From Phycisphaeraceae bacterium (GTDB lineage Bacteria; Planctomycetota; Phycisphaerae; Phycisphaerales; UBA1924): a stretch of 18,632 bases of DNA. Shown in pieces: positions 1 through 7,480 of this stretch (its first letter is position 1; every line of letters starts with the position of its first letter). A program made the translations under genes and the position numbers. The DNA is taken from contig WUAK01000014.1 in NCBI GenBank assembly GCA_009827205.1, positions 1 to 18,632 of the forward strand. Direction: 5' to 3'. The notes under the pieces are model-generated. The model ran no database searches. It was not told the DNA's origin and worked only from the letters and a program-made list of their open reading frames with translations.

Positions 1-2
1 GA

Positions 3-779
3 AGGCTCATGCCTCATCGCCTCACGCTCAAGAGGCTTCTCAGGCTCGGTGCGCCAAACTTTGTTGAGAGCCTCGGGATGTGGGTCGGAAACTTCTTTGT
101 TGTGATGTTTGTCGGCTGGCTCGCCGTGGCGGCGCGTGACGCGGGCGGTGACGGTGACGGCATCTTCGGTGCGCACATCTGGGGGATCCGGATCGAGGCG
201 TTCAGCTTCTTGCCCGGGTTCGCGATGGGTATGGCCGCCGCGACGCTCGCGGGACAGTATCTCGGCGCGGGGAGCACTGCGCTGGCGCGCACAGCGATCA
301 TCCGCTGCACGTTCATCGGTGCGGGCGTGATGGCGCTCATGGGGCTGATGTTTATCGTCTTCCCGGCCCAGATCATCGGGCTCTTTACGGCACAGCCGGT
401 GCATCTCGAGCTTGTGCCGAGGCTGCTGGTGATCTGCGGCGTCGTGCAGATCCCCTTTGCGATCGCGCTCGTGATCCGCTCAGCGCTCCGAGGAGCTGGC
501 GATGTGAAGTTCGTGATGTTCATCACGTGGTTCGCGACGTATGCGATGCGGCTGCCGCTCGCATATGCGCTCAGCGGCGTGGATATTTATCGCGAGTACG
601 AGCTCGAATCGGGCGAGGTTGTTCGACGCGTGGTGCTGGAGAACCCGTTCCCTGAGATCGAGGGCGTGACCGGGGGGCTCGGGGGGCTCTGGCTCGGGCT
701 GTGCCTTGAGCTCTTTCTTCGGGGCGCGCTCTTCCTCGGACGCTTCATCCACGGGGGTTGGTCGCGCGTGAAGGTCTAA
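3..779 (+). CDS. MATE family multidrug/cation efflux transporter, C-terminal half (5' end outside window)
   Basis: This is the last ~258 codons of a multidrug and toxin extrusion protein, an inner-membrane antiporter that exports drugs or other organic cations using a Na+ or H+ gradient. The reading frame is open to the left edge, so the ATG at 9 is probably internal. Full MATE proteins have about 450 residues in two six-helix bundles, and what is here matches the second bundle. Counting from the ATG at 9, FAMGMAAATLAGQYLGAG (residues 71-88) and LRGAGDVKF (160-168) are family signatures, followed by GLGGLWLGL near the end and a basic C-terminus. Hydrophobic segments lie at about 24-42, 67-85, 103-125, 135-158, 168-190 and 222-243. 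A hydrophilic loop at about 191-219 is longer than usual between the last helices. The gene converges on the SurA/PpiD-like gene, with only 7 bp between stop codons and no room for a separate terminator. Substrate unknown. Confidence 0.85.
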   Translation, partial: RLMPHRLTLKRLLRLGAPNFVESLGMWVGNFFVVMFVGWLAVAARDAGGDGDGIFGAHIWGIRIEAFSFLPGFAMGMAAATLAGQYLGAGSTALARTAIIRCTFIGAGVMALMGLMFIVFPAQIIGLFTAQPVHLELVPRLLVICGVVQIPFAIALVIRSALRGAGDVKFVMFITWFATYAMRLPLAYALSGVDIYREYELESGEVVRRVVLENPFPEIEGVTGGLGGLWLGLCLELFLRGALFLGRFIHGGWSRVKV

Positions 780-786
780 GCTCGGC

Positions 787-2826
787 CTAGCTGCCTTCCG
801 AAGTTTCGGAGTCGTCGGCTTCTGGAGTCTCGGGCTGGGAAGCGACTTCCTCGACGAGTCTGCCGCTGGTGTCCACGAAGTTGTGACGCTTCTTGAGGTT
901 CTCGTATGAGTACGGGAACTGGCGATCTTCGAGATCGACGACTTCAAGTTGTGTCAGAGTGGACTTCACCTGGTCATAGCTCGTTGCAAAGCTCTCGGCG
1001 GTCAGTGGCTGCAGACTACTGATCCGTCCCACGACAACAGCAAGTGACTTGGGGGCCTCTGTGCTGTAGGTTCGATCGGGCAGAGCAATGTCTTCGATCT
1101 TGATCGTTGGGTTCAGTTCTCGAGAAGTATCGAACGCGACAGCGAGCACAGCCTCGTCGCGGAAGACCGAAGGAGTGGACTGGCCGGCTCTGCTTCGGAT
1201 CACGGCACCCTCGCGGATAGTCACACGTGGGGGGGTGTTCTCATCGGTTTCTTCATCAGGCTCAGGAAGCCCTGCGTTGACAGCATCGGCTACGGCTTCG
1301 AGTCCCGCGTTCAAGGCGACCTCGGTGTAGTTGGGGAGCTCAACAAGCAGCTGCTCGTAGGCTCGGATGCGTTTGATGTTCGCTACTGCCTGCTCGCGGA
1401 CTTCCTCGACCGAATCGGGCGGGGAGATGTCACGTGAGTCAAGGACGCTGAAGAAGTACGTGTTGCCGTCGCGGCCTTTAAAGGGGAACTGCGACGCGAG
1501 CAGGTTCTCTTGAACGGGGAAGCCCGGGTTGGGGTTGAGTTCTCGCGTAGAGAACACAGCGGTGTAGAACGGGATTTGCTGGCTGCCGAACTGCAGGAAC
1601 GAGAAACCAACACCTTCGAACAGGAAGATGTCCTGCTGGCCGTACCAGCGGTCATCTCGGCGCTCGACTGTTGGGGCGGGGATGGTCAGCCCGTCGTTGC
1701 CCTGCGCGACCTTTTCGACGATGGTTTGTGCGAGGGTTTCCAGTGACGGGCGCGTGTCCGCCCAGTCATCGGGGAGTTCAAGGTAATCACCGTCGCGGTT
1801 GAGGGTGCGGGTTGCCGACAGCATCTCGGCCTGGACGATGTTCTCGATCTGCTCGATGATGCGCTGCGCCTTCTGACGTTTCAGGTCGGCTTCGATATTT
1901 GGGCGTTCTTCGCTGAAGGCACCCGGGAAACGCTCTTTGTTGAGCTGCTGATGCTTGCTTGCCTCGACCGGATCGATCTCGATCACATCCTCGATCGCGG
2001 TTCGCTGGATCGCGAGCCATTCGACCTTGACCTGTTGCGGCTGGAGGTAGCCGATGCCGAAATCGGTCTCGTTGGGCTGCTTGTCTTTGTACTCGTCAAA
2101 GTGGGCCTGGATCTCTTCCTCGCTGGGTTCGGCGACAGTGTCCGTGAACCTGTCGGCCGGGATCACAAGGTAGTCGGTCGTTGCCGAGTTGAAGGTCTCG
2201 GATGCGGCGCGGGTGGCGCGGATCGAGGAATAGCGAGGGACGCGCTCGAAGGCCTGCATCATGCGTAGGACGCCGTGGAGCTTTGCGAATGCTCTGCGGG
2301 CTTCCTCGACTGTTCTGAATCGGCCCGCGCCCGCAGCGGTGTTCTCGCTGTTGATGATGCGTTCTTGCCACTGTGGGATCTGTGCGTTGATCACCTGCAG
2401 TCGCTCGAGCGGGCTGATTTGCAGCCCAGACTGCTGGATTCTGGCATCAACCTCTGCTGTCGCCAGCTGCTGCGCAAGAATTGGGTAGAGTGTGACGCCG
2501 TCCTGATCTGAGCCCACGAACCCGGCGTCCTCTGCCTCGCGTGAGAGAAGATACCACTCGACATCCTGCTCGTTCGTCGGAGCCGTCAGTGGCATGACGA
2601 AATTCAACAGACCACCGGTACCTCCTAGCGCGTTGATGGCTTGGAGTTCGTTTGCAGCGAGCTGGATCTCTGAAGCCTTGACGGGCTTGCCGTCGTACTC
2701 GGCGACCTTCGGATCGCGGAGCTTTGGCAGCTGCTGGATCGCTTGCGGAGCGAGGAACGCGACCATGAGCAGTGAGCCGCCGATGACCAGGATCCACTTG
2801 TTGTACTTGCGCAGGAACTTGAGCAT
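787..2826 (-). CDS. Membrane-anchored SurA/PpiD-like periplasmic folding protein without a recognisable parvulin domain
   Basis: This is a 679-residue protein with a short basic N-terminus (MLKFLRKYNK) and one hydrophobic segment at about 11-28, so it is probably anchored in the membrane with its bulk outside the cytoplasm. After the anchor, KVAEYDGKPVKASEIQLA (about 41-58) resembles the start of the SurA/PpiD N-terminal chaperone domain. Around residues 430-490 a stretch ending DSVEEVREQAVANIKRIRAY resembles the C-terminal part of PpiD-like proteins. I see no parvulin-type PPIase motifs, so a chaperone or scaffold role is more likely than prolyl isomerase activity. The last ~20 residues are acidic and low in complexity. 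It lies 114 bp downstream of rpsD on the same strand, behind a strong hairpin, and no clear Shine-Dalgarno precedes its ATG. Planctomycetes commonly carry proteins with this type of N-terminus. The exact function is not known. Confidence 0.7.
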   Translation of the reverse strand: MLKFLRKYNKWILVIGGSLLMVAFLAPQAIQQLPKLRDPKVAEYDGKPVKASEIQLAANELQAINALGGTGGLLNFVMPLTAPTNEQDVEWYLLSREAEDAGFVGSDQDGVTLYPILAQQLATAEVDARIQQSGLQISPLERLQVINAQIPQWQERIINSENTAAGAGRFRTVEEARRAFAKLHGVLRMMQAFERVPRYSSIRATRAASETFNSATTDYLVIPADRFTDTVAEPSEEEIQAHFDEYKDKQPNETDFGIGYLQPQQVKVEWLAIQRTAIEDVIEIDPVEASKHQQLNKERFPGAFSEERPNIEADLKRQKAQRIIEQIENIVQAEMLSATRTLNRDGDYLELPDDWADTRPSLETLAQTIVEKVAQGNDGLTIPAPTVERRDDRWYGQQDIFLFEGVGFSFLQFGSQQIPFYTAVFSTRELNPNPGFPVQENLLASQFPFKGRDGNTYFFSVLDSRDISPPDSVEEVREQAVANIKRIRAYEQLLVELPNYTEVALNAGLEAVADAVNAGLPEPDEETDENTPPRVTIREGAVIRSRAGQSTPSVFRDEAVLAVAFDTSRELNPTIKIEDIALPDRTYSTEAPKSLAVVVGRISSLQPLTAESFATSYDQVKSTLTQLEVVDLEDRQFPYSYENLKKRHNFVDTSGRLVEEVASQPETPEADDSETSEGS

Positions 2827-2848
2827 GTGCGTTGTCCCGGAATGAAAG

Positions 2849-2877
2849 GCGGCCGACCGGTGATTCCGATCGGCCGC
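2849..2877 (-). terminator. Strong hairpin after rpsD, possible terminator or attenuator
   Basis: On the minus strand GCGGCCGA and TCGGCCGC form a perfect 8-bp stem. After one mismatch the stem continues for 3 bp and closes on a 5-nt loop. The run that follows (CTTTCATT) is only moderately T-rich. It lies about 64 nt after the rpsD stop and 23 nt before the ATG of the SurA/PpiD-like gene. It may end rpsD transcripts wholly or in part, or sit in the leader of the downstream gene. Confidence 0.5.
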
Positions 2878-2940
2878 GTAGGGTGCGTGTCTCCTGGGCC
2901 GATGCCTGAGGCCTCTGGCCCGAACAGGTCCTAGAGAGGC

Positions 2941-3540
2941 TTAGCGGTAGAATTCGATAACGAGGTTGGGGTTGATGTCGAAGGGGATCTGCTCGCTGAC
3001 GGGCAGCGCGACGACTTTGCTGGTCAGCTTGCCCGGGTTGATGTCGAGCCAGCCCGGAACCTCGTAGCCAGCCATGGTTTCCATGTGCTCGCGGACGAGC
3101 TTCTCGATCTTGGGCTTAAAGGTGATCTCGTCACCAACCTTGACAGCGAAGCTGGGCTTGTCGACCTTCTTTCCGTTCACACGGACGTGGCCGTGTACGA
3201 CCATCTGGCGGGCTGCCCAGATCGTGCGGGCGAAGCCTGAGCGACGGACGAGGTTGTCGAGGCGTGTTTCAAGGAGCTGCATGAGCAGTTCGCCCGTGTT
3301 GCCCGGGCGGCGTGCGGCTTCGTTGACGTATGCGCGGAACTGCTTCTCGAGGATGTTGTAGTGGTAGCGGAGCTTCTGTTTCTCGTTGAGACGCAGGCCG
3401 TAGTCACGCAGGCGACGCATGCGGTAGCCGTGCATTCCGGGCGGGTTGAGCTGGCGCTTTGAGGTGTGCTTGGGGATGTCAGCGATCGGCACACCGACGC
3501 GGCGAGAGAGTCTGACCTTGGGGCCTGTGTAGCGGGCCAT
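2941..3540 (-). CDS. rpsD: 30S ribosomal protein S4, zinc-free type
   Basis: Ribosomal protein S4 binds the 16S rRNA five-way junction early in 30S assembly and helps maintain decoding accuracy. The protein has 199 residues, normal for the family. It starts MARYTGPKVRLSRR, and the N-terminal domain has no cysteines, so it is of the C-minus type without the zinc knuckle. The S4 RNA-binding domain covers about 92-155, with TRLDNLVRRSGFARTIWAAR and HGHVRVNGKKV recognisable. The ATG at 3540 is preceded by AAAGGA with 8 nt between AGGA and the start. The gene is not in the usual alpha operon (no rpsM, rpsK or rpoA next to it) and has its own promoter at 3677-3705 and a ~130-nt leader. S4 represses its own synthesis in several bacteria, so the long leader could carry such control, but I cannot identify a specific site. 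Confidence 0.97.
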   Translation of the reverse strand: MARYTGPKVRLSRRVGVPIADIPKHTSKRQLNPPGMHGYRMRRLRDYGLRLNEKQKLRYHYNILEKQFRAYVNEAARRPGNTGELLMQLLETRLDNLVRRSGFARTIWAARQMVVHGHVRVNGKKVDKPSFAVKVGDEITFKPKIEKLVREHMETMAGYEVPGWLDINPGKLTSKVVALPVSEQIPFDINPNLVIEFYR

Positions 3541-3842
3541 AACGGGTTCCTTTCTTCCGTCTCCGATCCGTCTCGCAAGAGTCGGAACGGGTGTCGAGGC
3601 GGGGCTCGACGATCATGCCGGTTGGCCGCGGCTGCGGTCCGGCGGGAGATCCGGGCACGGTGCCCTTGTGAGGGCTATTGAAGACCTCTGGCGGGGGGCG
3701 GTCAAGCGTGTAAGGGGTGTCCCGGACGCAATGTGAAGCTTGCTCGGCGGCGGTCTTTACGACAGATTCACAGTTCACACGGTCCCTAGACTGTTACAGG
3801 AAGCATGTCCGAGCCCACCTGTGCCTTCTGGAGCCCAGATCG
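3541..3842. other. Divergent intergenic region between rpsD and purF (302 bp)
   Basis: I see no gene here. It contains the rpsD promoter and leader on the minus strand and the upstream region of purF on the plus strand. Within the rpsD leader, GTCGAG (3593-3598) and CTCGAC (3605-3610) form a 6-bp stem with a 6-nt loop. GGGCAC/GTGCCC (3653-3665) forms an inverted repeat close to the predicted 5' end of the rpsD transcript. On the purF side there is a short tandem TTCACAG/TTCACAC at 3767-3780, but no convincing promoter. An open frame continues upstream of purF from 3717 and looks non-coding. Confidence 0.6.
3677..3705 (-). promoter_or_regulatory. Sigma-70-type promoter for rpsD
   Basis: Read on the minus strand, TTGACC (-35, 3700-3705) is followed by a 17-bp spacer and TTCAAT (-10, 3677-3682). 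Spacing is ideal and each hexamer is close to consensus. The predicted start near 3670 would give a leader of about 130 nt before rpsD. Confidence 0.65.
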
Positions 3843-5312
3843 ATGCCCAGATCCGTACGTCTGCCGGTCCTCTCAGCCCGTCCAGACGGTCCCAAGGAGA
3901 AGTGCGGGGTGGTCGGTATCTGGGGGATGCCCGGTGCTGCAAACGCGGTGTACCTGGCGCTCTACGCGCAGCAGCACCGCGGACAGGAGTCCGCGGGCAT
4001 CGCGGTCACCGACGGTGATGACATCGATAGCAAGCTCGGCATGGGGCTCGTGCCCGACGTGTTCTCGCCCGACGATCTGCAGCGGCTCAGCTTGTATGGC
4101 ACGCGCGGAGCGATCGGGCACAACCGCTACTCGACATCTGGGGGATCGCTCTCGTGCAACACCCAGCCGCTCGTCGAGCAGACCGTAAACGGATCCGTCG
4201 CGCTGGCGCACAACGGAAACCTCGTCAACGGTGAAGCGCACCGGCGCAAGTTCGCCGAGGCGGGGCACCTGTTCCACACGACGAGCGACACGGAGGTGGT
4301 GATTCACCTTCTTGCTTCTCCAGAGCAGCGCAACGCGCCAGATCCGTTAGCGGCGACGCTCCGCAGGCTCCAGGGCGCGTTCAGCCTTGTGCTGATGTTC
4401 CCGGACCGGATCGAGGCGGCGCGCGATCCGTGGGGGTGGAGGCCTCTGGTGCTCGGTGAGCTTGAGCGCGAGGGCAAAGCGTTCCCAGTGGTCGCCAGCG
4501 AGACTGTGGCGCTCGACGTGATGGGCGCGAGGTACGTTCGAGAAGTAGAGCCTGGCGAGATTGTGACACTGACCGACGAGGGCGTGTCGAGCAGGAAATA
4601 TGCCGACCCGTCAGCGCCGCTGGCTCAGTGCATCTTTGAGCATGTGTACTTCGCATCGCCCGCGAGCATGGTCTTCGGGCAGAACGTGCAGACCGCACGC
4701 GAGCAGATGGGCGAGGCATTGGCGCGTGAGGCACCGGTCGAGGCGGACTGGGTCATGCCCATGCCAGACTCCGGGCGCTCGGCTGCCAACGGGTACGCCC
4801 ACGAGAGCGGGATTCTGTACCGCGAGGCGATCGTGCCGAATCGGTATGTCGGACGCACGTTCATCAAGCCCACGCAGCACGAACGCGAGGCGGCGGTCAG
4901 GCTCAAGCTCAACGTCGTCCGAGAGATCGTGGACGGCAAGAGGCTCGTGGTCGTTGACGACTCGATCGTCCGCGGCACGACGACCAAGCTCAAGATGAAC
5001 CAGCTCCGCGAGGCGGGCGCGAAGGAGATCCACCTCCGGATCAGCTCGCCCCCGATCCGCCACCCGTGCTACTTCGGCGTGGACTTTGCCAGCAAGGACC
5101 AGCTGATCGCCAACAACAGGAGCGTGGAGGAGATCCGTGAGTTCCTGGGCGTGGACAGCCTGCACTTCCTCTCGCTCGAGGGGCTGCTCAGTGTCGCCAA
5201 GGGCGACGCACGCGATTACTGCACCGGCTGTTTCAGCGGCGACTACCGCGTCGATGTCGAGCACCCGCTTACAGAGGACGTGCTGCTGCGGGAGCAGGCG
5301 AGCATGTTCTGA
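3843..5312 (+). CDS. purF: Amidophosphoribosyltransferase (glutamine PRPP amidotransferase)
   Basis: This enzyme catalyses the first committed step of purine synthesis, converting PRPP and glutamine to phosphoribosylamine. I chose the ATG at 3843 (489 residues) because GGAG lies 9 nt upstream and the upstream in-frame residues do not look like PurF. The N-terminal nucleophile-hydrolase glutaminase domain begins at Cys21 (EKCGVVGIWG), so a 20-residue propeptide is probably removed. RGQESAGIAV (46-55) and HNGNLVNG follow. The phosphoribosyltransferase domain carries the PRPP loop VVVDDSIVRGTT (369-380). Cys263, Cys409, Cys460 and Cys463 match the four ligands of the [4Fe-4S] cluster in Bacillus-type PurF, which makes the enzyme oxygen-sensitive. 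Its TGA overlaps the ATG of the next gene (TGATG), so translation of the two is probably coupled. It heads a four-gene plus-strand cluster. Confidence 0.96.
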   Translation: MPRSVRLPVLSARPDGPKEKCGVVGIWGMPGAANAVYLALYAQQHRGQESAGIAVTDGDDIDSKLGMGLVPDVFSPDDLQRLSLYGTRGAIGHNRYSTSGGSLSCNTQPLVEQTVNGSVALAHNGNLVNGEAHRRKFAEAGHLFHTTSDTEVVIHLLASPEQRNAPDPLAATLRRLQGAFSLVLMFPDRIEAARDPWGWRPLVLGELEREGKAFPVVASETVALDVMGARYVREVEPGEIVTLTDEGVSSRKYADPSAPLAQCIFEHVYFASPASMVFGQNVQTAREQMGEALAREAPVEADWVMPMPDSGRSAANGYAHESGILYREAIVPNRYVGRTFIKPTQHEREAAVRLKLNVVREIVDGKRLVVVDDSIVRGTTTKLKMNQLREAGAKEIHLRISSPPIRHPCYFGVDFASKDQLIANNRSVEEIREFLGVDSLHFLSLEGLLSVAKGDARDYCTGCFSGDYRVDVEHPLTEDVLLREQASMF

Positions 5313-5773
5313 TGAAGATCGGCACAGAGGATTGGCAATTTGGATCAAAGGTCTTTGATCATCGATCTCATCAAGTAGTGATTCGTAGAATCTACTATCG
5401 ATGGAATTTCGACAAAGAAGCTCTTCGTGCAATGAGAGCGACTGAGTGGCATAAACAAGTCTCAAAATCGATGTTATTAGCCGGCCTGGTAGGCATCTCA
5501 AGCTTCGCATTTCTTGATGGGATTTTTGACAACAATGGTGTTACTTCAGCATTGACTACTTTGATTTCGCTTGTGGTTGGTTTGGTGTTGGCACATTTAA
5601 TTTATTGTTTTCAGTATATTCCAAAGATAAATTGGATTGTAAAGAGGCGATTGGCTGAAAACAAATGTGCTGGTTGTCTGTACTCTCTTGATGGTGTGAT
5701 TCGCAGCCAGGACGGCTGCACGGTCTGCCCCGAATGTGGCGCGGCTTGGAAGCTAGAATCCACGGATGCCTGA
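5312..5773 (+). CDS. Two-TM membrane protein with C-terminal zinc ribbon, unknown function, AT-rich
   Basis: I do not recognise a named family. The 153-residue product has a polar N-terminus with charged and aromatic residues (about 1-50), two hydrophobic segments at about 53-69 and 77-98, then a basic stretch and a C-terminal zinc ribbon of the form CxxC...CPECG (about 119-144). That tail, with Y-S-L-D-G after the first pair, is a variant of a ribbon often found at the ends of planctomycete membrane proteins. The DNA is unlike its surroundings: 5581-5640 has 16 G/C in 60 bases, while 4801-4860 in purF has 37 in 60. The last ~70 bases, encoding the ribbon, return to high GC. The ATG shares one base with the purF stop, and the end overlaps mqnD by 8 nt, so it is physically built into the operon. 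It could be a transferred gene or a fast-evolving resident one. Confidence 0.75.
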   Translation: MKIGTEDWQFGSKVFDHRSHQVVIRRIYYRWNFDKEALRAMRATEWHKQVSKSMLLAGLVGISSFAFLDGIFDNNGVTSALTTLISLVVGLVLAHLIYCFQYIPKINWIVKRRLAENKCAGCLYSLDGVIRSQDGCTVCPECGAAWKLESTDA

Positions 5774-6710
5774 GCTCACACTTGCACACTCGCCCGATTC
5801 GGATGACCTTGTCATGTGGTGGCCCATCTGCGGCATGACGCTCGAGGACGGCTCGCCCGTGGACGGGCCGATGGGCAGGCCCGCGATCGACACGGGCGGC
5901 TTCGTGTTCACACCCATGGGTGAGGATGTCGAGGTCCTCAACAAGCGTGCGATCGCGGCGGGGGATCTGGACATCACCGCGATCAGCGCGCACACGTACC
6001 CGCACATCCGCAGCGCGTATCAAATCACCGACTGCGGCGGGTCGTTCGGCGAGGGATACGGGCCCAAGGTTGTCGTAAGAGCAGGCGATGAGCGGTTTAG
6101 GGCAGAGAACCCGGTCGCGGCGCTTCTGGCTGATGGTGTCCGTATCGCGGTACCCGGGACAAAGACGACGGCGTTCCTGACGCTCTCACTGATGCTGCGC
6201 GAGATCGACGTGTCACGGGTGGTTGAAGTTGTGGAGATGCCCTTCCAGGAGATCATCGGGGCGGTGCAGCGGGGCGATGTGGACGCGGGGCTTTTGATCC
6301 ACGAGGCGCAGCTCACGTTCGAGGAGTCTGGTCTGCGCAAGATCGCGGACGTCGGCGAGTGGTGGCAGGCGGCGCGGTCGATGCCCTTGCCGCTCGGGCT
6401 GAATGTGATCAGGCGGGATCTGGACGAGCGGTTCGGCGAAGGCACGTGCGGGCGTGTGGCTGGGATTTTGAGCGCATCTGTGGCGTACGCCGTCGAGCAC
6501 GAAGCCGAGTCGCGCGAGTTCCTGAAGATGCGGGGCGGCGATCGGCCCGAGTGGAACGATGATGCGCTCGTGAAGAAGTATCTCTCGATGTATGTGAGCC
6601 CGCTGACGATGTCGATGGGCGCGACCGGCCGCGAGGCGCTGGCGGCACTGCTCGGCGAGGGGGCCCGCGCGGGACTTTGCCCGGAGCCGGGCGAGATCGA
6701 TGTTCTGTAG
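5766..6710 (+). CDS. mqnD: MqnD-type 1,4-dihydroxy-6-naphthoate synthase (futalosine menaquinone pathway)
   Basis: MqnD converts cyclic dehypoxanthine futalosine to 1,4-dihydroxy-6-naphthoate, a late step in the futalosine route to menaquinone. The fold is that of a periplasmic-binding-protein-like cytosolic enzyme. The 314-residue product is slightly long for the family. Family features are the N-terminal strand LTLAHSPDSDDL (the common form is SPCPND), SAHTYPHIRSAY, the glycine-rich GGSFGEGYGP (91-100), VAVPG-like IAVPGTKTTAF, GLLIHEAQLTFE with His179 at the place of the proposed catalytic histidine, and MPLPLGLNVIRRDL. The ATG overlaps the end of the preceding gene by 8 nt (ATGCCTGA), indicating coupled translation. 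No other menaquinone gene is visible here, which is common because mqn genes are often scattered. The SPDSDD variant leaves some doubt about the precise substrate. Confidence 0.82.
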   Translation: MPELTLAHSPDSDDLVMWWPICGMTLEDGSPVDGPMGRPAIDTGGFVFTPMGEDVEVLNKRAIAAGDLDITAISAHTYPHIRSAYQITDCGGSFGEGYGPKVVVRAGDERFRAENPVAALLADGVRIAVPGTKTTAFLTLSLMLREIDVSRVVEVVEMPFQEIIGAVQRGDVDAGLLIHEAQLTFEESGLRKIADVGEWWQAARSMPLPLGLNVIRRDLDERFGEGTCGRVAGILSASVAYAVEHEAESREFLKMRGGDRPEWNDDALVKKYLSMYVSPLTMSMGATGREALAALLGEGARAGLCPEPGEIDVL

Positions 6711-6736
6711 ACCTAGTAGTGCACAGGGATGACACG

Positions 6737-7462
6737 ATGCTGCTGAAACGAAACGAGAAAGGTGTGTACGTCGAGAGGGCCGGGTCGGAGCCCGTGCAAC
6801 TGACACACGTGATCGGAATCGGCAGGAATTACGCAGAGCACGCGAGCGAGATGGGGGGCGAGGTCCCCGAGCGCCCGATGTACTTCACGAAGAACCCGGC
6901 TTCGATCAGTCTCGATGGTGACCCGATCGTTATCCCGCCCATCTGCAGAGACGAGGCGACGGGCGGTCCCGAGCAGGTGGACTTTGAAGCGGAGCTTGCG
7001 CTGATCATTGGTGAGTCGGCGAAGGATGTGTCAGAAGATGATGCACTCGGTGTGCTGGTCGGTGTGTGCTGCGGCAACGATGTGAGTGCACGCTGGTGGC
7101 AGAAGAAGGGCGCGGGCGGTCAATTCTGCCGGGGCAAGAGCTTCGACACGTTCTGCCCGCTCGGTCCGAGCGTTGTGCCCGCGAGCAAGGTGAGAGATCT
7201 GCAGCAACTCAAGATCGAGTGCCGGGTCTCTGGGGAGACGATGCAGTCATCCTCGACATCGCAGATGATCTTCTCTGCTGCATTCCTGATCGCAGAGCTC
7301 AGCCGATCGACAACGCTTATGCCGGGCACAGTGATCCTGACAGGAACGCCGAGCGGCGTCGGTCACGGGCGCACACCGCCCAGGTATCTGCGCGATGGGG
7401 ATGTTGTCGAGGTGGAGATAGAGGGCGTCGGCACGCTCAAGAACCCGGTGGTCCACGGTTGA
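6737..7462 (+). CDS. Fumarylacetoacetate hydrolase (FAH) family protein
   Basis: The FAH superfamily comprises metal-dependent hydrolases, decarboxylases and isomerases acting on beta-dicarbonyl acids, including fumarylpyruvate hydrolase and oxaloacetate decarboxylase. The ATG at 6737 gives 241 residues, with AGGG 8 nt upstream. An in-frame GTG at 6719 is the alternative. VIGIGRNYAEHASE (about 25-38) is the typical N-terminal motif. VDFEAELALIIG supplies the two acidic metal ligands and GNDVSAR a third aspartate. LTGTPSGVG near the C-terminus is also diagnostic. In place of the usual ARD the sequence reads ARWWQKKG, and it retains the lysine of the family's K-x-FD region (GKSFDTFCPLGP). It starts 26 nt after mqnD and is probably the last gene of the purF cluster. 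It is convergent with lemA, 18 bp away. The substrate cannot be told from sequence. Confidence 0.88.
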   Translation: MLLKRNEKGVYVERAGSEPVQLTHVIGIGRNYAEHASEMGGEVPERPMYFTKNPASISLDGDPIVIPPICRDEATGGPEQVDFEAELALIIGESAKDVSEDDALGVLVGVCCGNDVSARWWQKKGAGGQFCRGKSFDTFCPLGPSVVPASKVRDLQQLKIECRVSGETMQSSSTSQMIFSAAFLIAELSRSTTLMPGTVILTGTPSGVGHGRTPPRYLRDGDVVEVEIEGVGTLKNPVVHG

Positions 7463-7480
7463 ACGGGTCCGGGTAGTTGT

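Noticed and set aside
3767..3780. Tandem TTCACAG/TTCACAC upstream of purF as an operator
   Set aside because: It is too short and occurs once. It does not match a PurR site I recognise.
3717..3842. N-terminal extension of purF to 3717
   Set aside because: The extra 42 residues are cysteine- and arginine-rich and unlike PurF. The ATG at 3843 has a GGAG site and leaves a normal 20-residue propeptide.
4611..5510. Long 299-codon open frame on the minus strand opposite purF
   Set aside because: It lies wholly opposite a well-supported gene and across its junction with the next gene, matches no family I know, and long antisense frames are expected at this GC content.
7443..7474. ACCCGG...CCGGGT inverted repeat at the end of the FAH-family gene as a terminator
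   Set aside because: The stem is 6 bp with a 20-nt loop, and only a weak AGTTGTTT follows. It could be chance.
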